DNA of 5,321 bases, taken from assembly GCA_002293315.1 (NCBI GenBank), contig DBCZ01000039.1, positions 13,297 through 18,617 on the forward strand, given 5' to 3'. How positions within the stretch are numbered: the first letter of the stretch is position 1; every line of letters begins with the position of its first letter. This DNA comes from Ruminococcaceae bacterium UBA945. GTDB lineage: Bacteria; Bacillota; Clostridia; Oscillospirales; Acutalibacteraceae. The translations under genes and the position numbers were made by a program. Below, piece after piece: positions 1 to 4,590 of this stretch. The notes beneath the pieces were generated by a model. The model had not been told where the DNA came from, ran no database searches, and saw only the letters and a list, made by a program, of their open reading frames with translations.

Positions 1-359
1 ACCGTCACAAATCTTGTGATAGCGGCAATTTTCTTCCTGCCCTCTTCGCCCTCTTTAGCCATTCTCTCAAGCGGCGGAATAGCCACCTGCAAGAGCTGCA
101 TGATAATCGAGCTGTTGATGTACGGCGCGATACCCATCGCAAAGATTGTCGCCTGAGAGAAAGCGCCGCCCGTCAGCATGTTTATGTATCCGAGTGCCGT
201 TCCGGAAGAGGCCTGCATTGTTTCGTTCAATGCCGCCACATCCAAGAACGGAACAGGAATGACCGCACCGAGACGGTAAGCTACGATTATAAGAAGCGTG
301 AAGAGAATCTTTTTGCGTAAATCCGGGATTCTCCAGGCGTTTTTGAAAGTTGAGAACAA
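1..359 (-). CDS. secY: Protein translocase subunit SecY, N-terminal part (cut by window edge)
   Basis: SecY is the channel subunit of the SecYEG translocon in the cytoplasmic membrane. The first 119 residues are visible, plus two bases of the next codon; the rest lies beyond the left edge. The start of the protein (about residues 6-17, NAWRIPDLRKKI) matches the family, followed by a first hydrophobic segment (about 18-39) and RLGAVIPVP (29-37). GGAFSQATIFAMGIAPYIN (64-82) and SSIIMQLLQV (83-92) fit the plug/TM2 region, and the cytosolic loop ERMAKEGEEGRKK (98-110) follows. The start is a TTG immediately after the rplO stop codon. It is preferred because the encoded N-terminus then has normal SecY length and a Shine-Dalgarno sequence sits 8 nt upstream, inside the end of rplO. 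secY is the usual last or near-last gene of the spc operon. Identity is very secure; the TTG start is inferred. Confidence 0.95.
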   Translation of the reverse strand, partial: MFSTFKNAWRIPDLRKKILFTLLIIVAYRLGAVIPVPFLDVAALNETMQASSGTALGYINMLTGGAFSQATIFAMGIAPYINSSIIMQLLQVAIPPLERMAKEGEEGRKKIAAITRFVT

Positions 360-800
360 TTAAATCACCTCGGCCTTTCCGCCTGCGGCCTCGATTTTGG
401 CTTTAGCCCCTTCTGAGAACGCCGATGCTTTGATAGTCAGCTTCTTCTCAAGCTTGCCGTTAGCGAGAATCTTGACGCCGTCATAGCTTTCATGTATCAC
501 ACCCGCTTCAATCAGCGCCTGCGCGTCTACCGATGCGCCGTCTTCGAAACGGTTGAGACTGCTTACATTTACCGAAACATACTCTTTGGCGAATATGTTG
601 TTGAAGCCTCTTTTAGGGATACGTCTCTGCAAAGGCATCTGGCCGCCCTCAAAGCCCCAGCGTCTAGAATAGCCGCTTCTGGCTTTCTGCCCCTTGTGTC
701 CTTTACCCGCCGTTTTGCCCTGTCCGGAGCCGTGGCCGCGGCCGATACGTCTGCCCTCTCTGCTTGACCCCGGTGTTGCCGTTAGCTGGTTCAGTTTCAT
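360..800 (-). CDS. rplO: Large ribosomal subunit protein uL15
   Basis: L15 binds 23S rRNA and takes part in late assembly of the 50S subunit. The product is 146 residues, normal for bacterial L15. The long basic, glycine-rich N-terminal extension typical of L15 is clear: RRIGRGHGSGQGKTAGKGHKGQKARSG spans residues 17-43. The conserved FEGGQMPLQRRIPKRGF follows at 50-66. The C-terminal globular domain carries VKILANGKL (109-117), LTIKASAFSEGAKAKIEAAGG (121-141) and the end GKAEVI. An in-frame GTG at 809 would add three residues but overlaps the Shine-Dalgarno sequence, so the ATG at 800 is chosen, giving the usual MKLNQL start. It begins 17 nt after rpmD and runs straight into secY with no gap. 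Nothing is truncated or missing. Confidence 0.98.
   Translation of the reverse strand: MKLNQLTATPGSSREGRRIGRGHGSGQGKTAGKGHKGQKARSGYSRRWGFEGGQMPLQRRIPKRGFNNIFAKEYVSVNVSSLNRFEDGASVDAQALIEAGVIHESYDGVKILANGKLEKKLTIKASAFSEGAKAKIEAAGGKAEVI
364..371 (-). promoter_or_regulatory. Ribosome binding site for secY, inside the 3' end of rplO
   Basis: GAGGTGAT lies within the last codons of rplO, with 8 nt between GAGG and the TTG at position 359. Because the TTG abuts the rplO stop codon, ribosomes finishing L15 probably reinitiate on secY, which would couple the two. This site is the main argument for the TTG start. Confidence 0.6.
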
Positions 801-807
801 TTTTCGC

Positions 808-815
808 ACCTCCTT
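808..815 (-). promoter_or_regulatory. Ribosome binding site deciding the rplO start
   Basis: AAGGAGGT lies 7-8 nt upstream of the ATG at 800. An in-frame GTG at 809-807 overlaps this element and so cannot be served by it, which rules out the longer start. Confidence 0.8.
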
Positions 816-817
816 GC

Positions 818-994
818 TTACTTCTTCACCTCAACAAGATGAGAGATTTTCTTTACTTTGCCCATCGTCTGTGGGTTATCAGGTTGCGTAGTACTGTCTC
901 CCGGCCTTTTGAGGCCGAGTGCATGAGCTGTAGCAATCTGGTCTACCTTGCTGCCTATCAGGCTTTTTTTGAGCACGATGTTTACGTTCGCCAT
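818..994 (-). CDS. rpmD: Large ribosomal subunit protein uL30
   Basis: L30 is a small 50S protein that binds 23S rRNA. Reading the minus strand from the ATG at 994 gives 58 residues ending in TAA, the usual size for bacterial L30, which ordinary gene-length cut-offs easily miss. Visible family features are MANVNIVLKKSLIGSK at the N-terminus, the helix with AHALGLKRPGDST (about residues 23-35), DNPQTMGKVKKISHLV (39-54), and the end EVKK. The order rpsE-rpmD-rplO is the standard one. The gene starts 14 nt after rpsE behind AAGGGAGGT and ends 17 nt before rplO. Overlapping reading frames in other phases here are not genes. Confidence is high from the sequence pattern and position together. Confidence 0.96.
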   Translation of the reverse strand: MANVNIVLKKSLIGSKVDQIATAHALGLKRPGDSTTQPDNPQTMGKVKKISHLVEVKK

Positions 995-1008
995 ATTGCG
1001 TACCTCCC

Positions 1009-1509
1009 TTACAGTATTTCTTTAACGGTTTTGCCACGCAACGCTGCAACCTCTTCGGCGGTGCGAAGTCTTGAAAGCCCTTCAAGTGTGGCGCGCACTA
1101 CGTTGACAGGATTCTTCGTCCTGAGCTCTTTAGTTCTGATGTCCTTGATGCCTACGCTCTCAACAACGGCACGAACCGGGCCGCCGGCGATAACGCCTGT
1201 TCCGGGCGCGGCGGGCTTCAAGAGAACCTTGCCTGCGCCGAACTCGCCCATAACCTCATGCGGAATGGTGCTGCCCTTGAGCGAAACGTTCATCAAGTTC
1301 TTTTTTGCATCTTCAATACCCTTGCGGATTGAATCCGGAACTTCTCCGGCTTTTCCGATTCCAAAGCCCACGATGCCCTCTCCGTTGCCCACGACGACAA
1401 GCGCCGCGAATTTGAAGATTCTGCCGCCCTTAACTGTCTTTGAAACACGGTTAATAGCTACGACTCTCTCTTTCAGGTCCAGTGTTGATGCGTCAATTTT
1501 ACTAGCCAA
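1009..1509 (-). CDS. rpsE: Small ribosomal subunit protein uS5, TTG start
   Basis: S5 sits on the back of the 30S subunit near S4 and S8 and affects translational accuracy. The product is 166 residues, normal for the family. The N-terminal double-stranded-RNA-binding-like domain contains RVSKTVKGGRIFKFAALVVV (21-40) and GNGEGIVGFGIGKAGEVP (41-58). The C-terminal domain carries TIPHEVMGEFGAGKVLLKPA (81-100), GTGVIAGGPVRAVVE (103-117) and TKNPVNVVRATLEGL (131-145). The loop SKTVKGGR (23-30), where spectinomycin-resistance changes map in E. coli, has the same residues I recall for the E. coli wild type. An in-frame TGA two codons upstream excludes any longer protein, so TTG at 1509 is the start, with AAAGGAGG 9 nt before it. 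It lies 19 nt after rplR and 14 nt before rpmD. Confidence 0.98.
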   Translation of the reverse strand: MASKIDASTLDLKERVVAINRVSKTVKGGRIFKFAALVVVGNGEGIVGFGIGKAGEVPDSIRKGIEDAKKNLMNVSLKGSTIPHEVMGEFGAGKVLLKPAAPGTGVIAGGPVRAVVESVGIKDIRTKELRTKNPVNVVRATLEGLSRLRTAEEVAALRGKTVKEIL

Positions 1510-1518
1510 AACTCATTT

Positions 1519-1526
1519 CCTCCTTT
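1519..1526 (-). promoter_or_regulatory. Ribosome binding site serving the rpsE TTG start
   Basis: AAAGGAGG is spaced 9 nt from the TTG at 1509. An out-of-frame ATG at 1516-1514 lies only 2 nt from the same element, too close to be used, and would encode four residues before a stop. The spacing therefore supports the TTG. Confidence 0.75.
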
Positions 1527-1528
1527 GA

Positions 1529-1888
1529 TTAGAAGTTCAGGCCACCCTCGCGGGCGCCGTCGGCCAGCTCTTTGACGCGGCCGTGAAATATGTACCCTCC
1601 GCGGTCAAAGACCACGGTTGTGATGCCTTTATCCTGCGCCCTTTTGGCAATCAGCTTGCCAATCTCGCGGGCGCCCTCTTTGTTTCCGCCTTTTCCCGAG
1701 AAATCCTTCTCAAGTGACGACGCCGCGCAGAGCGTTTTGCCTGCCACATCGTCTATAACCTGCGCATAGATGTTCGTTGCGGAGCGGAACACGTTTAGCC
1801 TGGGTCTGTCTGCCGTGCCGGTGACCTTGCCGCGCACCCTCTTGTGGCGGTGAAGTCTGGCATCATTTCTGCTTGGTTTCTTTACCAT
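1529..1888 (-). CDS. rplR: Large ribosomal subunit protein uL18
   Basis: L18 binds 5S rRNA and, together with L5, anchors it in the central protuberance of the 50S subunit. The product is 119 residues, typical for the family. The basic N-terminal tail (RNDARLHRHKRVRGKV, residues 7-22) precedes RPRLNVFRSATNIYAQVIDD (28-47), the first strand and 5S-contact region. The C-terminal part has TTVVFDRGGYIFHGRVKELA (90-109) and DGAREGGLNF (110-119), the standard L18 ending. The ATG at 1888 is preceded by GAGGAGGG and lies 16 nt after the rplF stop; rpsE begins 19 nt downstream. No unusual residues or breaks are seen. Confidence 0.98.
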   Translation of the reverse strand: MVKKPSRNDARLHRHKRVRGKVTGTADRPRLNVFRSATNIYAQVIDDVAGKTLCAASSLEKDFSGKGGNKEGAREIGKLIAKRAQDKGITTVVFDRGGYIFHGRVKELADGAREGGLNF

Positions 1889-1904
1889 AACTTTCCCTCC
1901 TCAC

Positions 1905-2453
1905 TTACGCCTTAGCGCCCTTTCCTGCTTTTCCTTCTTTGCGGCGTACATACTCGCCCGCATATCTGATTCCCTTGCCCTTATACGGCTCGGGCGGTCT
2001 CTTTTCCCTTATCTCCGCGGCAAACTGGCCTACCTTCTGCTTGTCTATACCGCTGACGATAATTGTGTTCTGGTTCGGCGACTCAATCTTGATGTCGTCT
2101 GTTTCGGAAACGGTAACCTGATGCGAATAACCGAGGTTCATCACAAGGTCTTTGCCCTGCTTCTGAACTCTGTATCCGACGCCCTGAACGTCAAGCTGCT
2201 TTGTGAAGCCCTCCGTAACGCCCGTCACCATGTTTGAGATGAGCGTTCTCGTCAGGCCATGAAGAGACCTGTTTTCTTTTTCGTCATTCGGACGGTTAAC
2301 AACTATCTCAGCACCCTCAACCTTAATTTCCATGTTAGGGTTGAAACTCTGGTTAAGCTGACCCTTCGGCCCCTTGACCGTCACTACGCTGCCGTCAACC
2401 TTGATGTCAACGCCGGCGGGAATATTTATGGGTTTTCTTCCAATTCTGGACAT
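1905..2453 (-). CDS. rplF: Large ribosomal subunit protein uL6
   Basis: L6 binds 23S rRNA near the sarcin-ricin loop and the GTPase-associated centre, and is needed for late 50S assembly. At 182 residues it is a few longer than the common 177-180, owing to a lysine-rich C-terminal tail (RRKEGKAGKGAKA, 170-182). The N-terminal MSRIGRKPINIPAGV is typical, and the first of the two repeated domains has VTVKGPKGQL (24-33). RSLHGLTRTLISNMVTGVTEGF (62-83) links to the second domain with LDVQGVGYRV (87-96) and LGYSH (107-111). The family signature PEPYKGKGIRYAGE is at 154-167. The ATG at 2453 follows AAGGAGGA. The upstream gap of 51 nt is longer than others in this cluster; rplR follows after 16 nt. 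Confidence 0.99.
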   Translation of the reverse strand: MSRIGRKPINIPAGVDIKVDGSVVTVKGPKGQLNQSFNPNMEIKVEGAEIVVNRPNDEKENRSLHGLTRTLISNMVTGVTEGFTKQLDVQGVGYRVQKQGKDLVMNLGYSHQVTVSETDDIKIESPNQNTIIVSGIDKQKVGQFAAEIREKRPPEPYKGKGIRYAGEYVRRKEGKAGKGAKA

Positions 2454-2504
2454 AGGTGTTCCTCCTTGCTTATTATTCTCTTGCCATTTTTCTTATTTCT
2501 TCTC

Positions 2505-2900
2505 TTACCAAACGAACGCGAGCACTTCTCCGCCCACATTCTCTTTTCTGGCGGCTCTGTCCGTCATGATTCCCTTTGATGTGGAAACAACGGCAATGCC
2601 AAGGCCCTTCATTACCTTCGGGAGTTCTTCGGCGTTTGAGTAAATCCTCAAGCCGGGCTTAGAAACTCTCTTCAGGCCCTTAATCACCGGCTCACCCTCA
2701 ACATATCTGAGAGTTATCCTGATGATTCCCTGCTTGCCGTCTTCCGTGACATTGAATGAGCGCACATAGCCCTCGTCAACGAGAATCTGGCAGATGTTCT
2801 TCTTCATATTGGAAGCCGGAACTTCAACTGAACCGTGTCTTGCAGACTGCGCGTTTCGGATACGGGTAAGCAAATCTGCGATAGGGTCTGTAATCTGCAT
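2505..2900 (-). CDS. rpsH: Small ribosomal subunit protein uS8
   Basis: S8 is a primary binder of the 16S rRNA central domain. In E. coli it also represses the spc operon by binding its own mRNA near the rplE start. The product is 131 residues, standard. MQITDPIADLLTRIRNA (1-17) is the classic start; VEVPASNMKKNICQIL (25-40) and GIIRITLRY (58-66) follow. The C-terminal RNA-binding part has RVSKPGLRIY (78-87), the family signature GLGIAVVSTSKGIMTDRAA (99-117) and the end NVGGEVLAFVW (121-131). The ATG at 2900 lies behind AAGGAGGA, 20 nt after rpsN. I see no mimic of the S8 rRNA site at the rplX-rplE junction, so E. coli-style autoregulation cannot be claimed here. Confidence 0.99.
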   Translation of the reverse strand: MQITDPIADLLTRIRNAQSARHGSVEVPASNMKKNICQILVDEGYVRSFNVTEDGKQGIIRITLRYVEGEPVIKGLKRVSKPGLRIYSNAEELPKVMKGLGIAVVSTSKGIMTDRAARKENVGGEVLAFVW

Positions 2901-2920
2901 AATTCTTCCTCCTTATCCTA

Positions 2921-3106
2921 TTACCAGCTTGCTTTTCTTACTCCAGGAATCTCGCCCTTATAGGCAAGCTCTCTGAAGCAGATACGGCATACGCCATACT
3001 TACGAAGGTAGGCATGCGGCCTGCCGCAAATCTTACATCTGTTGTATCTTCTTGTAGAATACTTCTGCGGTCTCTGCTGTTTGACTTTCATAGATGTCTT
3101 GGCCAC
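2921..3106 (-). CDS. rpsN: Small ribosomal subunit protein uS14, zinc-binding type Z, GTG start
   Basis: S14 binds the 3' major (head) domain of 16S rRNA near S3 and S10. This is the short type Z form: 61 residues from the GTG at 3106, the usual length, with four zinc ligands C24, C27, C40 and C43 in CKICGRPH (24-31) and CRICFRELAY (40-49). It ends in KGEIPGVRKASW, diagnostic for the family. The reading frame extends upstream into rplE, but those codons have no S14 likeness. AAGGAGGG lies 6-7 nt before the GTG, which settles the start. Its Shine-Dalgarno sequence overlaps the rplE stop codon, suggesting coupling to L5 synthesis. In many Firmicutes a zinc-free S14 copy elsewhere backs this one up under zinc shortage; none is in this window. 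Confidence 0.97.
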   Translation of the reverse strand: MAKTSMKVKQQRPQKYSTRRYNRCKICGRPHAYLRKYGVCRICFRELAYKGEIPGVRKASW

Positions 3107-3111
3107 AAAAT

Positions 3112-3119
3112 CCCTCCTT
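3112..3119 (-). promoter_or_regulatory. Ribosome binding site for rpsN, overlapping the rplE stop codon
   Basis: AAGGAGGG shares its first two bases with the TAA of rplE and is 5-6 nt from the GTG at 3106. It fixes the start of the 61-residue S14 and implies that ribosomes ending L5 sit on or next to the rpsN initiation site. Confidence 0.75.
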
Positions 3120-3657
3120 AACTTGCAAACGGAGCGCCCATAAGAGTTAGGAACTCGCGGGCCTCTTCGTCTGTGTTTGCTGTTGTTACAAAGCATATAT
3201 CCATGCCCCTGACTCTATCGACCTTATCGTAATCGATTTCAGGGAAGATAAGCTGCTCTTTGATACCAAGGTTGTAATTCCCTCTGCCGTCGAACGAGTT
3301 CGGGTTTATGCCGCGGAAGTCACGTACACGGGGCAGGGCCACGTTGAAGAGCCTGTCGAGGAACTCATACATCTTCTCTCCTCTGAGCGTCACCTTCAGC
3401 CCGATTGCCATGCCCTCACGAAGCTTGAAGTTCGCGACGGACTTTCTCGCCTTACATACCATTGGCTTCTGACCTGTTATTTTCATGAGGTCACCTGTGA
3501 TGTTATCAATGACCTTCGCGTTTTCCTTCGCCTCTCCAGCGCCGACATTCACGACGATTTTGTCGAGGGCGGGAATCTCCATCACGCTTTTATACTCGAA
3601 TTTCTTCATCAAAGCGGGCGCGACGTCTTTCTTGTAATAATCCTTAAGTCTTGCCAT
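3118..3657 (-). CDS. rplE: Large ribosomal subunit protein uL5
   Basis: L5 binds 5S rRNA with L18, is part of the central protuberance and contacts the P-site tRNA and the 30S head. The product is 179 residues, normal for bacteria. The N-terminus MARLKDYYKKDVAPALMKKF is typical, and the family block IPALDKIVVNVGAGEA follows at 28-43. ITGQKPMVCKARKSVANFKLREGMAIG (60-86) and VTLRGEKMYEFLDRL (89-103) follow. The strongly conserved RVRDFRGI (110-117) and SFDGRGNYNLGIKEQLIFPE (121-140) are intact. The ATG at 3657 has a purine-rich GGGAGGGGG just upstream, 16 nt after rplX. The stop overlaps the rpsN ribosome binding site. Nothing is unusual. Confidence 0.99.
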   Translation of the reverse strand: MARLKDYYKKDVAPALMKKFEYKSVMEIPALDKIVVNVGAGEAKENAKVIDNITGDLMKITGQKPMVCKARKSVANFKLREGMAIGLKVTLRGEKMYEFLDRLFNVALPRVRDFRGINPNSFDGRGNYNLGIKEQLIFPEIDYDKVDRVRGMDICFVTTANTDEEAREFLTLMGAPFAS

Positions 3658-3673
3658 TATGTTTCCCCCTCCC

Positions 3674-4000
3674 TTACAGCGTTTCGCCGCATTTTCTGCA
3701 GATTCTCTCTTTTGTACCGTCTTCGAGAATCTTGTGTCCGATGCGTGTGGGCTTATTGCAGTGGCTGCAGAAAATCTGCACCTTGCTTGAGTATATCGCC
3801 GACTCAGCCTTGATTATTCCGCCCGGCTCACCCATTTTGCGGGGCTTGACGTGCTTCGAGACAAAGTGCGCGTTCTCGATGATAACCTTGCCCTCTTTTG
3901 GGCTCACGGCCATAATCTTGCCTTTCTTGCCACGGTCTCTGCCGCTCATAATCATGACGGTGTCACCGGTTTTAACATGAACTTTATTAGGTTTATTCAT
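3674..4000 (-). CDS. rplX: Large ribosomal subunit protein uL24 with C-terminal zinc-ribbon-like cysteines
   Basis: L24 is one of the first proteins to bind 23S rRNA and starts assembly of the 50S subunit; it ends up near the peptide exit. The product is 108 residues, usual length. An N-terminal KOW-type segment is clear: VKTGDTVMIMSGRDRGKKGKI (9-29), then IENAHFVSKHVKP (41-53) and GEPGGIIKAESAIYSSKV (57-74). The C-terminal part has two CxxC pairs, C78/C81 and C101/C104, flanking NKPTRIGHKILEDG (82-95). This looks like a zinc ribbon; many other bacterial L24 proteins lack these cysteines. Zinc binding is inferred from spacing only. The ATG at 4000 lies behind TGGAGGT, 15 nt after rplN; rplE follows after 16 nt. 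Confidence 0.98.
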   Translation of the reverse strand: MNKPNKVHVKTGDTVMIMSGRDRGKKGKIMAVSPKEGKVIIENAHFVSKHVKPRKMGEPGGIIKAESAIYSSKVQIFCSHCNKPTRIGHKILEDGTKERICRKCGETL

Positions 4001-4015
4001 TCTCAGTGACCTCCA

Positions 4016-4384
4016 TTAAAGCACTTCCGGGGCAAGCGACAGTATTCTCATATACTCCTTGTCGCGAAGCTCTCTCGCGACCGGGCCAAAGATACGTGTT
4101 CCCCTGGGGTTTTTGTCTTCTCTTATGAGCACGGCGGCATTTTCATCAAACCTGATGTATGTTCCGTCGTCACGGCGCATTCCGAATGCCGATCTTACGA
4201 TAACGGCCTTCACAACCTCGCCCTTCTTCACGCCGCCGCCCGGCGCCGCTTTCTTTACCGAGGCCACGATGACGTCGCCGACATTCGCATATCTTCTGCC
4301 TGTGCCGCCCAGCACGCGGATGCACATGATTTCCTTAGCACCGCTGTTGTCGGCAACCTTTAGGTAACTCTGTTGCTGAATCAC
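4016..4384 (-). CDS. rplN: Large ribosomal subunit protein uL14, GTG start
   Basis: L14 lies at the subunit interface of the 50S, beside L19, and is the docking site for the silencing factor RsfS. The product is exactly 122 residues, the standard length. MIQQQSYLKVADNSGAKEI (1-19) is the classic N-terminus; CIRVLGG (21-27), GDVIVASVKKAAPGGGVKKGEV (36-57) and KAVIVRSAFGMRRDDGTYI (59-77) follow. FDENAAVLI (79-87), RGTRIFGPVARELR (94-107) and the end ILSLAPEVL complete the fold. The start is GTG at 4384, behind AAGGAGGA with 7 nt spacing. In E. coli rplN is the first gene of the spc operon. Here it is preceded by an unusual 206-nt gap that may hold its own promoter or leader. Confidence 0.99.
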   Translation of the reverse strand: MIQQQSYLKVADNSGAKEIMCIRVLGGTGRRYANVGDVIVASVKKAAPGGGVKKGEVVKAVIVRSAFGMRRDDGTYIRFDENAAVLIREDKNPRGTRIFGPVARELRDKEYMRILSLAPEVL

Positions 4385-4390
4385 TTTTCT

Positions 4391-4398
4391 TCCTCCTT
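4391..4398 (-). promoter_or_regulatory. Ribosome binding site for rplN (GTG start)
   Basis: AAGGAGGA with 7 nt between GGAGG and the GTG at 4384. It marks the end of the long rpsQ-rplN gap and confirms the non-ATG start of L14. Confidence 0.8.
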
Positions 4399-4428
4399 AG
4401 ATTTACTGATAGCTTATCCGGTTTTTAC

Positions 4429-4470
4429 GGGATGGATTCACCGCACAGTAGCTGCGCTCCATTTTCTCCC
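4429..4470 (-). repeat. Interrupted inverted repeat upstream of rplN
   Basis: In the transcript, GGGA and TGGA at one side can pair with TCCA and TCCC at the other, with a GAAAA bulge on the first arm. Inside it CGCA (4453-4456) and TGCG (4442-4445) can form a short hairpin. This is seen by eye only and its stability was not calculated. It could be part of an rplN leader or of a repeat element. Confidence 0.35.
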
Positions 4471-4485
4471 ACCGAACACCCGCCA

Positions 4486-4512
4486 GTCGGATATTTTGCA
4501 AAAAATTCCGAC
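4486..4512 (-). repeat. Inverted repeat with 6-bp perfect outer stem
   Basis: GTCGGA and TCCGAC form the outer arms of a 27-nt hairpin, with a 2x2 internal mismatch, an inner 4-bp A/T stem and a 3-nt loop. There is no downstream T-run, so a terminator role is not supported. It is probably a structured part of the rplN upstream region or a relic of a small repeat. Confidence 0.5.
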
Positions 4513-4515
4513 GGT

Positions 4516-4546
4516 CTTATCAGAACTCCTAACCGGCAATTGTCAA
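4516..4546 (-). promoter_or_regulatory. Possible spc-type promoter upstream of rplN
   Basis: On the coding strand a perfect TTGACA (4546-4541) is followed, after 19 nt, by GATAAG (4521-4516), which matches TATAAT at four of six positions. It points toward rplN, lies about 130 nt upstream of it, and sits where E. coli has the spc promoter. The spacing is longer than the ideal 17 nt and TTGACA is also part of the repeat, so this may be chance. The other two TTGACA copies have no good partner at usual spacing. Confidence 0.25.
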
Positions 4547-4551
4547 TTGCC
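4535..4551. repeat. 17-bp palindrome GGCAATTG-T-CAATTGCC
   Basis: Two perfectly complementary 8-bp arms surround a single base, so the site is symmetrical as DNA. It could be a protein-binding site; as RNA it would form a stem of 6-7 bp with a small loop. One half includes a TGTCAA copy, linking it to the repeats nearer rpsQ. Confidence 0.7.
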
Positions 4552-4590
4552 CTTATGTCCTTAACTATCCACTGTCAACTGTCAATTGTA
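4541..4590. repeat. Cluster of TGTCAA repeats (three copies)
   Basis: TGTCAA occurs at 4541-4546, 4573-4578 and 4580-4585, and the last two are a tandem pair of the heptamer CTGTCAA (4572-4585). The stretch looks like the short low-complexity TGTCAA/AATTG repeats I recall from spacers of many Clostridia and Bacteroidetes genomes; that likeness is from memory and not searched. It starts right after the rpsQ stop codon. Confidence 0.55.

Larger units (their letters stand above)
4385..4590 (-). other. 206-nt intergenic region at the S10/spc operon boundary
   Basis: Apart from a 51-nt gap before rplF, every other gap in the cluster is 20 nt or less, so this stretch stands out. It contains no credible gene on either strand: the open frames that cross it on the plus strand are antisense and share nothing with a known family. 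What it holds is a group of TGTCAA repeats next to rpsQ, a 17-bp palindrome, two more inverted repeats, and the rplN ribosome binding site. In E. coli the spc promoter lies in the equivalent gap, so a promoter here would be natural. The repeat content instead suggests that a short dispersed element has landed at a tolerated site. No T-run follows any stem, so I see no factor-independent terminator. Confidence 0.7.

Noticed and set aside
801..809. Upstream GTG start for rplO
   Set aside because: It overlaps the Shine-Dalgarno sequence and adds residues not found in L15.
764..1528. Long plus-strand open frame (254 residues) opposite rpsE and rpmD
   Set aside because: It is wholly antisense to rpsE, rpmD and the rplO start, shows no family pattern, and is explained by the codon bias of the real minus-strand genes.
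3107..3196. Longer S14 start within rplE
   Set aside because: The extra 30 residues lie inside the rplE coding region and have no S14 likeness; the GTG at 3106 with a good ribosome binding site gives the standard 61-residue protein.
3640..3690. S8 autoregulatory site at the rplX-rplE junction, as in E. coli
   Set aside because: The junction is only 16 nt and I could not recognise the S8-binding helix; claiming it would rest on analogy alone.
4486..4512. Factor-independent terminator after rpsQ
   Set aside because: The stem has an internal mismatch and no T-run on its 3' side in either direction, so termination is not supported.
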